Shown here in pieces: positions 8,839-17,174 of a DNA stretch of 64,000 bases; position 1 is the stretch's first letter; every line of letters starts with the position of its first letter. The notes under the pieces are model-generated. The model saw only the letters and a program-made list of their open reading frames with translations. It did no database searches and was not told the origin of the DNA. Position numbers and translations under genes: made by a program. Location: contig JAXLQV010000001.1 of NCBI GenBank assembly GCA_046331465.1, positions 1,054,001 to 1,118,000 of the forward strand. The letters run 5' to 3'. The stretch is from UBA5066 sp046331465. GTDB taxonomy: Bacteria > Acidobacteriota > Thermoanaerobaculia > UBA5066.

Positions 8839-10292
8839 CGCGTCTCCTTTCCGCGCGGTGCGGCGTCGGGCGAGCCGAGCCGGCAGACGGCCTCGGGCGA
8901 CGTGAGGGCGTCGATCTCCCCCGCGGAAAGGAGCCCCTCGGCGATCGCCGTCTCTCGAAGCCCACGGCCCGAACGGGCCGCCACGTCGAGAAGCCGCCTG
9001 GCGCCGTCGTACCCGAGCGCGGGAACGAGGGCCGTCGCCGTCGCCGTCGAGGAGTCGACGTGCCTCCGGCAGCGCTCCTCGTCGGCGGAGAGGCCGGCGA
9101 CGCAGAGCTCCGCGAGGATCCGGCAGGCGCGGGCGAGGAGGTCGAGGCTCGCCAGGAGGGAATCCGCGACGAGCGGGAGGAACGGGTTCAGCTCGAGCGA
9201 GCCGGACGCGCAGGCGAAGCCGATTGCCTGGTCGTGCGCGAAGACGGAGAGGGCGGCCTGCGCGACGGCCTCGGGGATCACCGGGTTCACCTTCCCCGGC
9301 ATGATCGAGGAGCCCGCCTGCCGCGGCGGGAGCCGGACCTCGCCGAGGCCCGCCTCCGGGCCGGACGAGAGGAGCCGCAGGTCGTTCGAGACCTTCAGGA
9401 GGGAGGCGGCGCAGGCCTTCAGCGACCCCGAGACCTCGACGAAGACGTCGGCGTTCTGCGTCGCCTCGACGAGGTTCTCGGCCCGGGCGAGTCCGAGGCC
9501 GGTCACCTCGCGGAGCCGGTCGGCGGCGGCGAAGACGAAGGCCCGCGGCGCCGCGAGTCCCGTGCCGATCGCCGTGCCGCCGAGGTTCACGACGCGGAGC
9601 CGCTCCTCGCAGCGGGAGATCCGCCAGCGGTCGCGGCCGAACGCCTCGGCGTACGCGCCCATCTCGCGGCCGAGCGTCGTCAGGACGGCGTCCTGCATCT
9701 GGGTCCGGCCGACCTTCACGACGTGCGCCAGCTCGCGCTCCTTCGCCTGGAAGGCCTCCTGCAGGCCGAGGACGGAGGCCTCGAGGACGCGGAGGAGCCG
9801 GATCGCGGCGACGCGCAGCGCGGTGGGGTAGGTGTCGTTCGTCGACTGGTGGAGGTTGACGTCGTCGAGGGGGGAGACGAGGTCATAGCGCCCGGGCCGC
9901 TCGCCCATCAGGACGAGCGCGCGGTTCGCGAGGACCTCGTTGACGTTCATGTTCGTCGAGGTCCCGGCGCCCCCCTGCAGGGCGTCGACGACGACGTGCT
10001 CCGTCAGGAGCCCCGCGGCCATCTCCCGGCAGGCCCGCTCGAGGGCGTCGGCCTTCGCGCCGGCGAGGTACCCGAGGTCGCGGTTGACGAGGAGGCACGC
10101 GAGCTTGACGTCGCCGCAGGCCCTCACGAGGGCGGGGTGGACGGGCCGCCCCGCGAGCGGGAAGCTCGCGACCGCCCGTGCCGTGTGGATTCCCGAGAGG
10201 GCGCCGGCGGGGAGCGCGAGCTCGCCGAGCGCGTCGCGCTCGACCCGGAGCCCCCCGTTTCCCGCGGCGGCCGCTTCAGCAGAAGACGTCAC
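8835..10292 (-). CDS. aspA: Aspartate ammonia-lyase within the hydrogenase maturation operon
   Basis: 485 residues of the fumarase/aspartase superfamily; it converts aspartate to fumarate and ammonia. The signature GSSIMPGKVN is at 327-336 with the catalytic-loop serine, and the substrate-binding segments GGAGTSTNMNVNEV (about 107-120) and HQSTNDTYPTALR (148-160) are intact. The TSTNMN segment and overall similarity favour aspartase over fumarase, though fumarase C cannot be fully excluded. Its ATG overlaps the end of hydG by 17 bases and its stop overlaps hydF. I infer that it supplies ammonia for the azadithiolate bridge or links nitrogen supply to hydrogenase assembly; the sequence alone does not prove this. 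Confidence 0.88.
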   Translation of the reverse strand: MTSSAEAAAAGNGGLRVERDALGELALPAGALSGIHTARAVASFPLAGRPVHPALVRACGDVKLACLLVNRDLGYLAGAKADALERACREMAAGLLTEHVVVDALQGGAGTSTNMNVNEVLANRALVLMGERPGRYDLVSPLDDVNLHQSTNDTYPTALRVAAIRLLRVLEASVLGLQEAFQAKERELAHVVKVGRTQMQDAVLTTLGREMGAYAEAFGRDRWRISRCEERLRVVNLGGTAIGTGLAAPRAFVFAAADRLREVTGLGLARAENLVEATQNADVFVEVSGSLKACAASLLKVSNDLRLLSSGPEAGLGEVRLPPRQAGSSIMPGKVNPVIPEAVAQAALSVFAHDQAIGFACASGSLELNPFLPLVADSLLASLDLLARACRILAELCVAGLSADEERCRRHVDSSTATATALVPALGYDGARRLLDVAARSGRGLRETAIAEGLLSAGEIDALTSPEAVCRLGSPDAAPRGKETR

Positions 10293-11682
10293 GGCGTCCG
10301 CTTCTCACCTGGGCCAGCATCTCCGAGGTCTTCTCCCGGAGCGGCTCCTCCATCTCCGCGAGCGCGCGGGCGATGCACGTCCCGCCCTCCCGCCGCGTCT
10401 CCTCCGAGGCGTAGTCGTCGAGGTACTCCTGGAACGTCGCGACGGCGTTCGGGTTGCAGTGCTCCTTGATCGCGCCCGGCTTCGCCACGTCCATGAAGTC
10501 GGCCCCGGTCCGCCCGAGGCGGTAGCAGGCGGTGCAGAACGACGGGACGAACCCGAGGGAGGCGACGTCGCGGATCACTTCGTCGAGCGGGCGGTGGTCG
10601 CCGAGCGAGAACTGCCCGGCGTGCCGGTCGTCCGGGTCGGCCTCGTAGCCGCCGGGGTTCGTCCGGCTGCCGGCCGAGATCTGCGAGATGCCGAGGGCGA
10701 GCGCCTCGCGCCGCACCTCGGCCGTCTCGCGTGTCGAGAGGATGAGGCCGGTGTAGGGGACGGCGAGGCGGAGGATGGCGACGACCTTCCGGAAGTCGTC
10801 GTCGGAGACGGGGTGCAGGGGGTGCGCGGCGAGCTCGGAGCCGTCGGCCGGCTCGAGGCGGGGCACGGAGATCGTGTGCGGGCCGCAGCCGAACGCCCGC
10901 TCGAGGTGCTCGACGTGCTGCATGAGGGCGAGGAGCTCGAAGCGCCAGTCGAAGAGACCGAAGAGGACGCCGACGCCGACGTCGTCGATCCCCGCCTCCA
11001 TCGCCCGGTCCATGGCGGTGAGGCGCCAGTCGTAGTCGGCCTTCTTCCCGGCCACGTGGACCTTCCCGTAGGTCTCCCGGTGGTACGTCTCCTGGAAGAG
11101 CTGGTAGGTGCCGATCTTCGCCTCCTTCAGGAGGCGGAACTCGCCGTCCGTCAGCGGGGCGACGTTGACGTTCGCGCGGCGGATCTCGCCCGGGCCGCTC
11201 GAGGTCGCGTAGACGGTCTCGATGCAGCGGAGGACGTAGTCGAAGCCCTCCTTCGGGTACGCCTCGCCCGCGACGAGGAGGATTCTCTTGTGCCCCTGCT
11301 CCTCGAGCCAGCGGACCTCGCGGGCGACCTCTTCCTGCGTGAGCGCGCGCCGGACGAGGTCGCGGTTGCGGGCGCGGAAGGCGCAGTAGAGGCACTCGTT
11401 CCCGCAGAGGTTCGAGACGTAGAGCGGCGCGAAGAGGACGATCCGCTTGCCGTAGATCGTCTCCTTGACGCGGCGGGCCGTCGCGAAGAGCTCGGAGAGG
11501 AGGTCCGGGTCGGTGATGCCGGCGAGGACGGCGAGGTCGTGCCCGCGGAGCCCCTTCAGCTCGAGGGCCTTCGCGAGGAGCTCGCGGACCTCGGCCGGGT
11601 CGGCGGTGGAGGAGGAGAGGTCGCTCCAGGCGGCGCCTTCGTCGATGCGGACCGCCCCCGGAGACGACGTGGACCTGGACAT
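10276..11682 (-). CDS. hydG: [FeFe]-hydrogenase maturase HydG (tyrosine lyase)
   Basis: 468 residues starting at ATG 11682 with a GGGGG ribosome site. HydG cleaves tyrosine to p-cresol plus dehydroglycine and yields the CO and cyanide ligands of the H-cluster. The radical SAM motif is C93-x3-C97-x2-C100 (CGNECLYC). The C-terminal auxiliary cluster motif C383-x2-C386-x22-C409 is exact for HydG and separates it from the thiamine enzyme ThiH. First gene of the operon, preceded by a GC-rich hairpin at 11694-11720. Confidence 0.96.
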   Translation of the reverse strand: MSRSTSSPGAVRIDEGAAWSDLSSSTADPAEVRELLAKALELKGLRGHDLAVLAGITDPDLLSELFATARRVKETIYGKRIVLFAPLYVSNLCGNECLYCAFRARNRDLVRRALTQEEVAREVRWLEEQGHKRILLVAGEAYPKEGFDYVLRCIETVYATSSGPGEIRRANVNVAPLTDGEFRLLKEAKIGTYQLFQETYHRETYGKVHVAGKKADYDWRLTAMDRAMEAGIDDVGVGVLFGLFDWRFELLALMQHVEHLERAFGCGPHTISVPRLEPADGSELAAHPLHPVSDDDFRKVVAILRLAVPYTGLILSTRETAEVRREALALGISQISAGSRTNPGGYEADPDDRHAGQFSLGDHRPLDEVIRDVASLGFVPSFCTACYRLGRTGADFMDVAKPGAIKEHCNPNAVATFQEYLDDYASEETRREGGTCIARALAEMEEPLREKTSEMLAQVRSGRRDVFC

Positions 11683-11693
11683 GAAGCCCCCTT

Positions 11694-11720
11694 GGCCCCG
11701 GGCCGCGCGCGGCCGGGGCC
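11694..11720 (-). promoter_or_regulatory. GC-rich hairpin between the TraF-like gene and hydG
   Basis: 11694-11701 pair perfectly with 11713-11720, and the inner bases extend the stem after one bulge. It lies 55 bases past the stop of the upstream gene and 11 bases before the hydG start, so it may be that gene's terminator, a hydG leader structure, or both. A GACAAT box (minus strand, about 11729-11734) sits just upstream of the hairpin and could start a transcript that includes it. Confidence 0.5.
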
Positions 11721-11775
11721 ATCGGCCATTGTCAGGCCGGGAGGGGGGGCGGGTCCAGCGCGCAGAGACGGGGCG

Positions 11776-12963
11776 TCAGAACCCGAAACGCGTCGTCAGG
11801 ACTCCCCCGTAGGCCCGGTCCTGGGAGCGGTACGTCCCCGCCGCCTCGAGCTTCGCCCTGTCGCTCCCGAAGCCGAACCCGAAGGAGTAGACGTACGGCT
11901 TGTCGGGCGCCTCGAGGTTCACCGAGACGCCTCCCCGGAGGTCGAACTTCCCGAGGGGGAGCTCGATGCCGCCCCCCGCGGTCCGGCTCAGCTGGCCTTC
12001 GGCGAGCGTCTCGCTCTTGTCGAGGTCGAGGTCGGCCGCGACCTTCATCCGGATGCCCGGGATCACGAAGGAGGCGCCGACGCGCGTCTGGCGCCCCACG
12101 ACGACCGTCGTGCCGCGGTCCTCGGGAGGCGCGTCGTCGTCGAACGGGTACTGGGGCCGGTTGACCCCCTTCATCACGCCCCCGAGCGTCAGGACCCCGA
12201 TGTGGATCGCGGCGCCCGCGTCCCACGACCAGCGCGACCGGGTCCGCTCGAGGCCGGTCGTCCCGCGGCGGACGAACGTCGTCAGCTTCCCGACGTCGGT
12301 CGTGAAGGCGCTCTCCTCCTTGATCCCGGTCGTCCCGCGCGTGAAGTGCCCGGTGACGCCGAGGACGAGCGCGCCGTCGAAGAGCGGCAGCGACCGGGAG
12401 AGAGCGTAGTCCTGGAGCGAGAGGGCCCGGAAGGCGACGACGGAGTCGTTCGCGGCGAAGCTCGTCGCCGGGTCGTACCCGCTCGCGACGTGGACGAGGT
12501 CGGTCCGCGCCACGGCCGCGCTGTAGACGACCGAGCCGACGAAGACGCCCCAGCCGTTCAGGGCCGTCGCGACCGCCGAGCGGCCGTCGCCGAGGACGCT
12601 CGTCCCCGGGGCCGAGAGTGCGGCGAGGTTCGCGCGGACGGAGGCCGCGTCGGGATTGCCGGGCCTCGCGAGGTCGGCCGGGTCGTGCCCGGTCACGCCG
12701 TCGAGGAGCGGGACGAACCCGTTGCTCGAGGCGGCGACCTGCCCGTACGAGGCGACGCCGCCGTACAGGGCCGCCGGGAGGAGCGCGGGGTTGTCGACGA
12801 AGCCGCCGGGGTCGCCGCCGAGGCCGACGCTCGCCCCCCCCATGGCGACCTGCCGGGCCCCGAACGGGGCGAAGGGCATCTGGGCCGAGGCGGGAGCCGC
12901 GGTGCCGAGGAGCGCGGCGGCGAGGGCGAACGGGGCGAGGGAGGAGGTCCGCGTCGGGCGCAT
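11776..12963 (-). CDS. TraF-like outer-membrane beta-barrel protein
   Basis: 395 residues with a clear signal peptide (cleavage after ASA near residue 28). The mature N-terminus 'FGARQVAMGGASVGLGGDPG' followed by 'FVDNPALLPA' is the hallmark of the TraF_2 / PorV-like outer-membrane barrel families. Alternating strands fill the rest and the last residue is Phe (TTRFGF), the outer-membrane assembly signal. A transport or structural role in the outer membrane is likely; the cargo is unknown. Its start codon lies nine bases after a -10-like TAGACT and has no Shine-Dalgarno, and the cytochrome b gene diverges from it. Confidence 0.75.
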   Translation of the reverse strand: MRPTRTSSLAPFALAAALLGTAAPASAQMPFAPFGARQVAMGGASVGLGGDPGGFVDNPALLPAALYGGVASYGQVAASSNGFVPLLDGVTGHDPADLARPGNPDAASVRANLAALSAPGTSVLGDGRSAVATALNGWGVFVGSVVYSAAVARTDLVHVASGYDPATSFAANDSVVAFRALSLQDYALSRSLPLFDGALVLGVTGHFTRGTTGIKEESAFTTDVGKLTTFVRRGTTGLERTRSRWSWDAGAAIHIGVLTLGGVMKGVNRPQYPFDDDAPPEDRGTTVVVGRQTRVGASFVIPGIRMKVAADLDLDKSETLAEGQLSRTAGGGIELPLGKFDLRGGVSVNLEAPDKPYVYSFGFGFGSDRAKLEAAGTYRSQDRAYGGVLTTRFGF

Positions 12964-12972
12964 GAGCCGTGC

Positions 12973-12978
12973 AGTCTA
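12973..12978 (-). promoter_or_regulatory. -10 box (TAGACT) for near-leaderless TraF-like gene
   Basis: TAGACT on the minus strand, nine bases before ATG 12963. A start at the usual distance would leave only a few bases of leader, and there is no Shine-Dalgarno sequence. Confidence 0.5.
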
Positions 12979-13028
12979 TGCGCGAACGCGCGGAATCCCT
13001 CGGGTCCGGGTCCCGCCCGCCCGCGTTG

Positions 13029-13034
13029 TATCGT
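13029..13034 (+). promoter_or_regulatory. -10 box (TATCGT) for leaderless cytochrome b gene
   Basis: TATCGT six bases before GTG 13041. Transcription would start at or next to the start codon. The same box in the same place precedes the genes at 55770 and 60019. Confidence 0.5.
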
Positions 13035-13040
13035 CTCCCG

Positions 13041-14378
13041 GTGGCGGAGACGACGCCGGTGATCCCGAGGACCGACGGCGAGAGGGCGCGGACGGTGGTC
13101 GAGACGTTCGTCCTCCACCTCCGCCCCGTCCGCGTTCCCGAGGGGGCGATCCGGTGGACGCACACGTTCGGCCTCGGCGGGATGTCGCTCGTCCTGCTCC
13201 TCCTCCTCGTCGTCACCGGATCGCTCCTGATGCTCGTCTACCGGCCGCTGCCGGGGGAGGCCTACGAGTCGATCGCGACGGTCGAGGGGTCGGTCCTCTT
13301 CGGGGCTTTCGTGAGGGCCGTCCACCACTGGAGCGCGAACGCGCTCGTCGTCGTCTCGGTCCTCCATCTCCTGCGGGTCTTCCTGACGGGCGGCCACCGC
13401 GACGGCCGCGAGCTGAACTGGCTCGTCGGCCTCGCTCTCCTCGCCCTCGTCGCCGGCTCCTGCTTCACCGGCTACCTCCTGCCTTGGGACCAGCTCGCCT
13501 ACTGGGCGGTGACGATCGTGACCGGCATGGCGGGGTACGTCCCGCTCGCCGGCGCGAGGCTCGCGCTCCTCCTCCGCGGCGGCCCGGAGATCGGCCCGGG
13601 GACGCTCGTCAGCTTCTATGCCCTCCACACGCAGTGGTTCCCGGCGGCGATCTTCTTCCTCGCGGGCTTCCACTTCTGGCGGGTGAGGAAGGCGGGGGGC
13701 GTCGTCCTCCCTCCGGACGCCCCTCGCGAGGAGAACGGCACGCCGCGCCGCGTCCTCTTCCTCCCGCACCTCCTCATGCGCGAGACGGCGACCGCGCTCG
13801 CGCTCGTCGCGGCGGTCACGCTCTTCGCGGCGCTCGTCCGCGCGCCGCTCGGCGCGGCCGCGAACCCCGGGATGAGCCCCAACCCCGCGAAGGCGCCCTG
13901 GTACTTCCTCGGTTTCCAGGAGCTCCTCGTCCACCTCCACCCGGTCTTCGCCGTCGTCGTCTTCCCGCTCGCCGGAGCCCTCGCCCTCGCGGCGCTCCCG
14001 TACCTGCCGGCGGAGGCGGAGCCCCGCGGCGCCTGGTTCCTCTCGGCGACGGGCCGGCGCACGGCGAGGCTCGCGGCAGTCGTCGCGCTCGTCGCCGTCC
14101 CGCTCTACGTCGCCGCCGACGAGCTCGTGATCGTCCGGCTCGGCGCGGGTGCCGCCGGGGCGGCGAGCCTCCTGACGCGCGGGCTCCTGCCGGCGCTCGC
14201 CGTCGCCGGCGGTTCGGCGGGGCTCTTCGTCCTCGCGCGCCGCCGGCTCGGCGCGAACCGCCTCGAGGCGACGCAGGCGGTCTTCGTCCTCCTCGCCACC
14301 TCCTTCGCGCTCCTGACCGTGGCGGGGATCTTCTTCCGGGGACCGGGCATGAGGCTGACGTGGCCGTGGCTGAGCTGA
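13041..14378 (+). CDS. Cytochrome b of a quinol oxidising (bc/b6f-like) complex
   Basis: 445 residues from GTG 13041; in-frame starts at 12969 and 12978 would overlap the divergent gene's promoter. The N-terminus 'RPVRVPEGAIRWTHTFGLGG' is typical of bacterial menaquinol cytochrome b. Haem ligands are visible as H-x13-H in VHHWSANALVVVSVLHLL and H-x14-H in ALHTQWFPAAIFFLAGFHFW; the 14-residue second spacing is the b6f/Gram-positive type. The quinol-site loop reads PAKAPWYFLGFQEL, a PWYF variant of PEWY. About eight membrane helices follow. It overlaps the Rieske gene and is followed by a multihaem cytochrome, forming a three-gene respiratory unit in an unusual order (b, Rieske, c). Confidence 0.88.
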   Translation: MAETTPVIPRTDGERARTVVETFVLHLRPVRVPEGAIRWTHTFGLGGMSLVLLLLLVVTGSLLMLVYRPLPGEAYESIATVEGSVLFGAFVRAVHHWSANALVVVSVLHLLRVFLTGGHRDGRELNWLVGLALLALVAGSCFTGYLLPWDQLAYWAVTIVTGMAGYVPLAGARLALLLRGGPEIGPGTLVSFYALHTQWFPAAIFFLAGFHFWRVRKAGGVVLPPDAPREENGTPRRVLFLPHLLMRETATALALVAAVTLFAALVRAPLGAAANPGMSPNPAKAPWYFLGFQELLVHLHPVFAVVVFPLAGALALAALPYLPAEAEPRGAWFLSATGRRTARLAAVVALVAVPLYVAADELVIVRLGAGAAGAASLLTRGLLPALAVAGGSAGLFVLARRRLGANRLEATQAVFVLLATSFALLTVAGIFFRGPGMRLTWPWLS

Positions 14379-14848
14379 AGAATCGCCGCTCCTTCCTGAA
14401 GGCCGCGTGGATCGGCCTCGGCGTGGCCGCGTTCGGCGAGGCGGCGCTCGTCCTCGCGTCGTTCCTCAAGCCGCGCCGCGAGCGCGCGAAGGACGAGGGC
14501 CCGGGCCTCTTCGTCGCCGGGCCGCTCGACGGCTTCGCGACCGGGTCGGTCACCGCCTTCCCCGCGGGCCGCTTCTACCTCGTGAGGCTGGCGGACGGCG
14601 GCCTCCTCGCGCTGAGCCGCCAGTGCACGCACCTCGGCTGCTCGGTCCCGTGGGACGAGGAGAAGGCCCGGTTCGTCTGCCCGTGCCACGCGTCCGTGTT
14701 CGACATCCGGGGAGAGGTCCTCGCGGCTCCCGCCCCGCGCCCGCTCGACACGTTCCCGGTCCGCGTCGAGAACGGCATCGTGAAGGTCGACCTCTCCGCG
14801 CCGCAGAGGCGTTCCTCCTTCGACGCCTCGCAGGTCGTCCGGGGCTGA
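14360..14848 (+). CDS. Rieske [2Fe-2S] protein
   Basis: 162 residues. Start chosen at GTG 14360, five bases after GAGG and overlapping the end of cytochrome b. The N-terminus has a twin-arginine-like NRRSFLKAA motif and one membrane helix (about 15-36), as expected for a membrane-anchored Rieske subunit exported by Tat. Cluster ligands are C89-T-H91 and C107-x2-H110, with C94 and C109 able to form the conserved disulfide (CTHLGC and CPCH). It accepts electrons from quinol bound to cytochrome b and hands them to the next carrier, here probably the multihaem protein encoded two bases downstream. Confidence 0.94.
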   Translation: MAVAELKNRRSFLKAAWIGLGVAAFGEAALVLASFLKPRRERAKDEGPGLFVAGPLDGFATGSVTAFPAGRFYLVRLADGGLLALSRQCTHLGCSVPWDEEKARFVCPCHASVFDIRGEVLAAPAPRPLDTFPVRVENGIVKVDLSAPQRRSSFDASQVVRG

Positions 14849-14849
14849 C

Positions 14850-17150
14850 GTGTCGGAACCGCTCGCGCGCTGGAAGACCCTCGCGCTCGTCTCGGCGGCG
14901 CTCGTCGTCGCCTCCTGCCCGCTCCACGTCGCCCGCGAGGCGTTTCGCAAGCCCGCGCCGAAGGGGGCGCTCGAGGCCGAGGCGCGCTTCGTCGGCCGCG
15001 CGCGCTGCACGAAGTGCCACGAGAAGGAGACGAAGGCCTGGGCCGGGTCGAACCACGACCTCGCGATGGCCGAGCCGACGCCCGAGACGGTCCGCGGCGA
15101 CTTCGGTGACGGGACCAACACGGTCACGTTCGAGGGAGACGGCATCCGGGCCCGCTTCTCCCGGCGCGGCGGGAAGTACTTCGTCGAGACCGAGGGGCCC
15201 GACGGGAAGTACGCGGAGTACGAGGTCGCCTACACGTTCGGGTGGAAGCCGCTCCAGCAGCTCCTCGTCCGCTTCCCGGGCGGGCGGCTCCAGGCCGTGC
15301 CGGTCGCGTGGGACACGGAGCGGAAGCGCTGGTTCTTCCTCTACGAGGGGAAGCGGATCCCGCCCGGCGACTGGCTCCACTGGACGCGCAACGGCCAGAA
15401 CTGGAACGGCATGTGCGCGCAGTGCCACTCCACGAACCTCGTCAAGGGGTACGACGCGGCGAGCGACTCCTACCGGACGACCTGGTCGGAGATCGACGTG
15501 AGCTGCGAGGCGTGCCACGGGCCGGGCTCGCGGCACGTCGCGTGGGCGGAGGTCCCCCCGATGGGGAGGGCGAAGACGCCGAACGCGGGGCTCGTCCAGA
15601 AGACCTCCGGCATCACGAACCGCGAGCTCGTCGAGCTCTGCGCGCCGTGCCACTCGCGCCGCTCCGAGCTGGGCGGCTGGGCGCACGGCGGAGGCGCCCT
15701 CCTCGACAGCCACCTCCCCGTCCTCCTCGACGAGGGGCTCTACCACCCCGACGGGCAGATCCTCGAGGAGGACTACGAGTACGGCTCGTTCCTCCAGAGC
15801 AAGATGTACCGGATGGGAGTCCGCTGCACGGACTGCCACGACGCGCACACCGGGAAGCGCCTCAAGGACGGCAACGCGCTCTGCACCCGCTGCCACGCGG
15901 CGACGACCTACGACGACGCCGCGCACCACTTCCACAAGAAGGAGTGGCAGGGGAAGCCGAGCCGGGGGGCGCTCTGCGAGAGCTGCCACATGCCGACCCA
16001 GAACTACATGGTCGTCCACGCGCGGCACGACCACTCGATCCGCGTCCCGCGGCCCGACCTCTCGAAGGCGCTCGGCGTCCCGAACGCCTGCGGGAACGCG
16101 GGCTGCCACGCGGACAAGCCGCTCGACTGGGTCGTCGCGAAGTACGACGGCTGGTACGGGAAGGCGCGCAAGCCCCACTACGGGACGATCCTCGCGGCGG
16201 CGCGCCGCGGCGAGCCCGCGGCCGGCGAGGGGCTCGTCCGGCTCGCGGGAGACACCCTGGCCCCCACGCTCGTGAGGGCCACCGCGCTCTCGCTCCTCGG
16301 GGCCTACCCCGGCCCCGACTCCGACGCCGCGCTCCGCCGCGCCCTCGTCGACGAGGAGGCGCTCCTCCGGCGGACGGCCGTCGTCACGCTCCGGATCGGC
16401 GACCCGGCCGAGCGGGTCGCGCGCCTCGGGCCGCTCCTCGCCGACCCGATCCGTGCCGTCCGCCTCGACTCCGCCGCGGCGCTCGCGGGGACCCCGCCCG
16501 ACCTCCTGAAGCCCTACCAGCGGGAGGCGCTCGAGAAGGGGATCGCCGAGTACGAGAAGGCGATGGAGTACTCCCTCGACTTCGCCTCCGCGGCGCACAA
16601 CCTCGGGAACCTCTACGCGCGGATGGGCGATGCGGCGAAGGCCGAGGCGGCGTACCGGCGCGCCCTCGCCGTGGACGACCTCTTCTTCCCGGCGAAGGCG
16701 AACCTCGCCGTCCTCCTGAGCCGCCAGGGGAAGAACGCCGAGGCGGAGAAGCTCCTCAGGGAGATCCTCGCGGCGTACCCCGCGAACGCGGACGCGGCCT
16801 ACTCGCTCGGGCTCCTCGTGGCCGAGAAGGGGGAGTTCGCCGAGGCGGCGTCGCTCCTCGCGAGGGCGGCCGCCGGAATGCCGGGCGAGGCGCGCGTCCA
16901 CTACAACGCGGGGCTCGCCCTCGCCCGGGCGGGGCGCGACGCCGAGTCGGAGAAGGCGCTTCGCCGGGCGGTCGAGCTCGAGCCCGCGAGCGTGGACCTC
17001 CTCTTCGCCCTCGGCGATTTCCAGCTCCGGCGCGGCCGTTTCGCCGAGGCGCAGGCGTGCGCGGAGCGGATCCTCGCGGCGCACCCGGAGGACGGAAACG
17101 CCCGGGCGCTGAAGTCCCTCGCGGCGTCGAGGACGCTCCCGCCGCGCTGA
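14850..17150 (+). CDS. Octahaem c-type cytochrome fused to HEAT/TPR repeats
   Basis: 766 residues from GTG 14850. The N-terminus (KTLALVSAALVVASC) is a signal with a possible lipobox VASC. Seven CxxCH haem sites follow (CTKCH, CAQCH, CEACH, CAPCH, CTDCH, CTRCH, CESCH), and an eighth candidate site has four residues between the cysteines (CGNAGCH, 16089-16109). The arrangement resembles the cytochrome c554 / doubled-CXXCH families. From about residue 455 short HEAT-like repeats and then at least four TPR units run to the end. It directly follows cytochrome b and Rieske, so I infer that it is the electron-accepting subunit or the link to an outer acceptor, with the TPR part as docking surface. 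A reductase role (for example on nitrogen or sulfur compounds) is also possible. Confidence 0.88.
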   Translation: MSEPLARWKTLALVSAALVVASCPLHVAREAFRKPAPKGALEAEARFVGRARCTKCHEKETKAWAGSNHDLAMAEPTPETVRGDFGDGTNTVTFEGDGIRARFSRRGGKYFVETEGPDGKYAEYEVAYTFGWKPLQQLLVRFPGGRLQAVPVAWDTERKRWFFLYEGKRIPPGDWLHWTRNGQNWNGMCAQCHSTNLVKGYDAASDSYRTTWSEIDVSCEACHGPGSRHVAWAEVPPMGRAKTPNAGLVQKTSGITNRELVELCAPCHSRRSELGGWAHGGGALLDSHLPVLLDEGLYHPDGQILEEDYEYGSFLQSKMYRMGVRCTDCHDAHTGKRLKDGNALCTRCHAATTYDDAAHHFHKKEWQGKPSRGALCESCHMPTQNYMVVHARHDHSIRVPRPDLSKALGVPNACGNAGCHADKPLDWVVAKYDGWYGKARKPHYGTILAAARRGEPAAGEGLVRLAGDTLAPTLVRATALSLLGAYPGPDSDAALRRALVDEEALLRRTAVVTLRIGDPAERVARLGPLLADPIRAVRLDSAAALAGTPPDLLKPYQREALEKGIAEYEKAMEYSLDFASAAHNLGNLYARMGDAAKAEAAYRRALAVDDLFFPAKANLAVLLSRQGKNAEAEKLLREILAAYPANADAAYSLGLLVAEKGEFAEAASLLARAAAGMPGEARVHYNAGLALARAGRDAESEKALRRAVELEPASVDLLFALGDFQLRRGRFAEAQACAERILAAHPEDGNARALKSLAASRTLPPR

Positions 17151-17165
17151 CGCGGCGGGAGCGTC
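17132..17165 (+). terminator. 15-bp terminator hairpin with the stop codon in its loop
   Basis: 17132-17146 and 17151-17165 are perfect complements; the CTGA loop (17147-17150) contains the TGA stop of the multihaem cytochrome. It lies between converging genes. A second, weaker pairing (17147-17155 with 17170-17178) overlaps it. No U-tract follows. Confidence 0.75.
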
Positions 17166-17174
17166 ACGTCCGCG

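Noticed and set aside
12969..13040. Cytochrome b starting at 12969 or 12978
   Set aside because: These starts overlap the divergent gene's -10 box, have no ribosome site and add residues not seen in cytochrome b proteins; GTG 13041 fits the promoter spacing.
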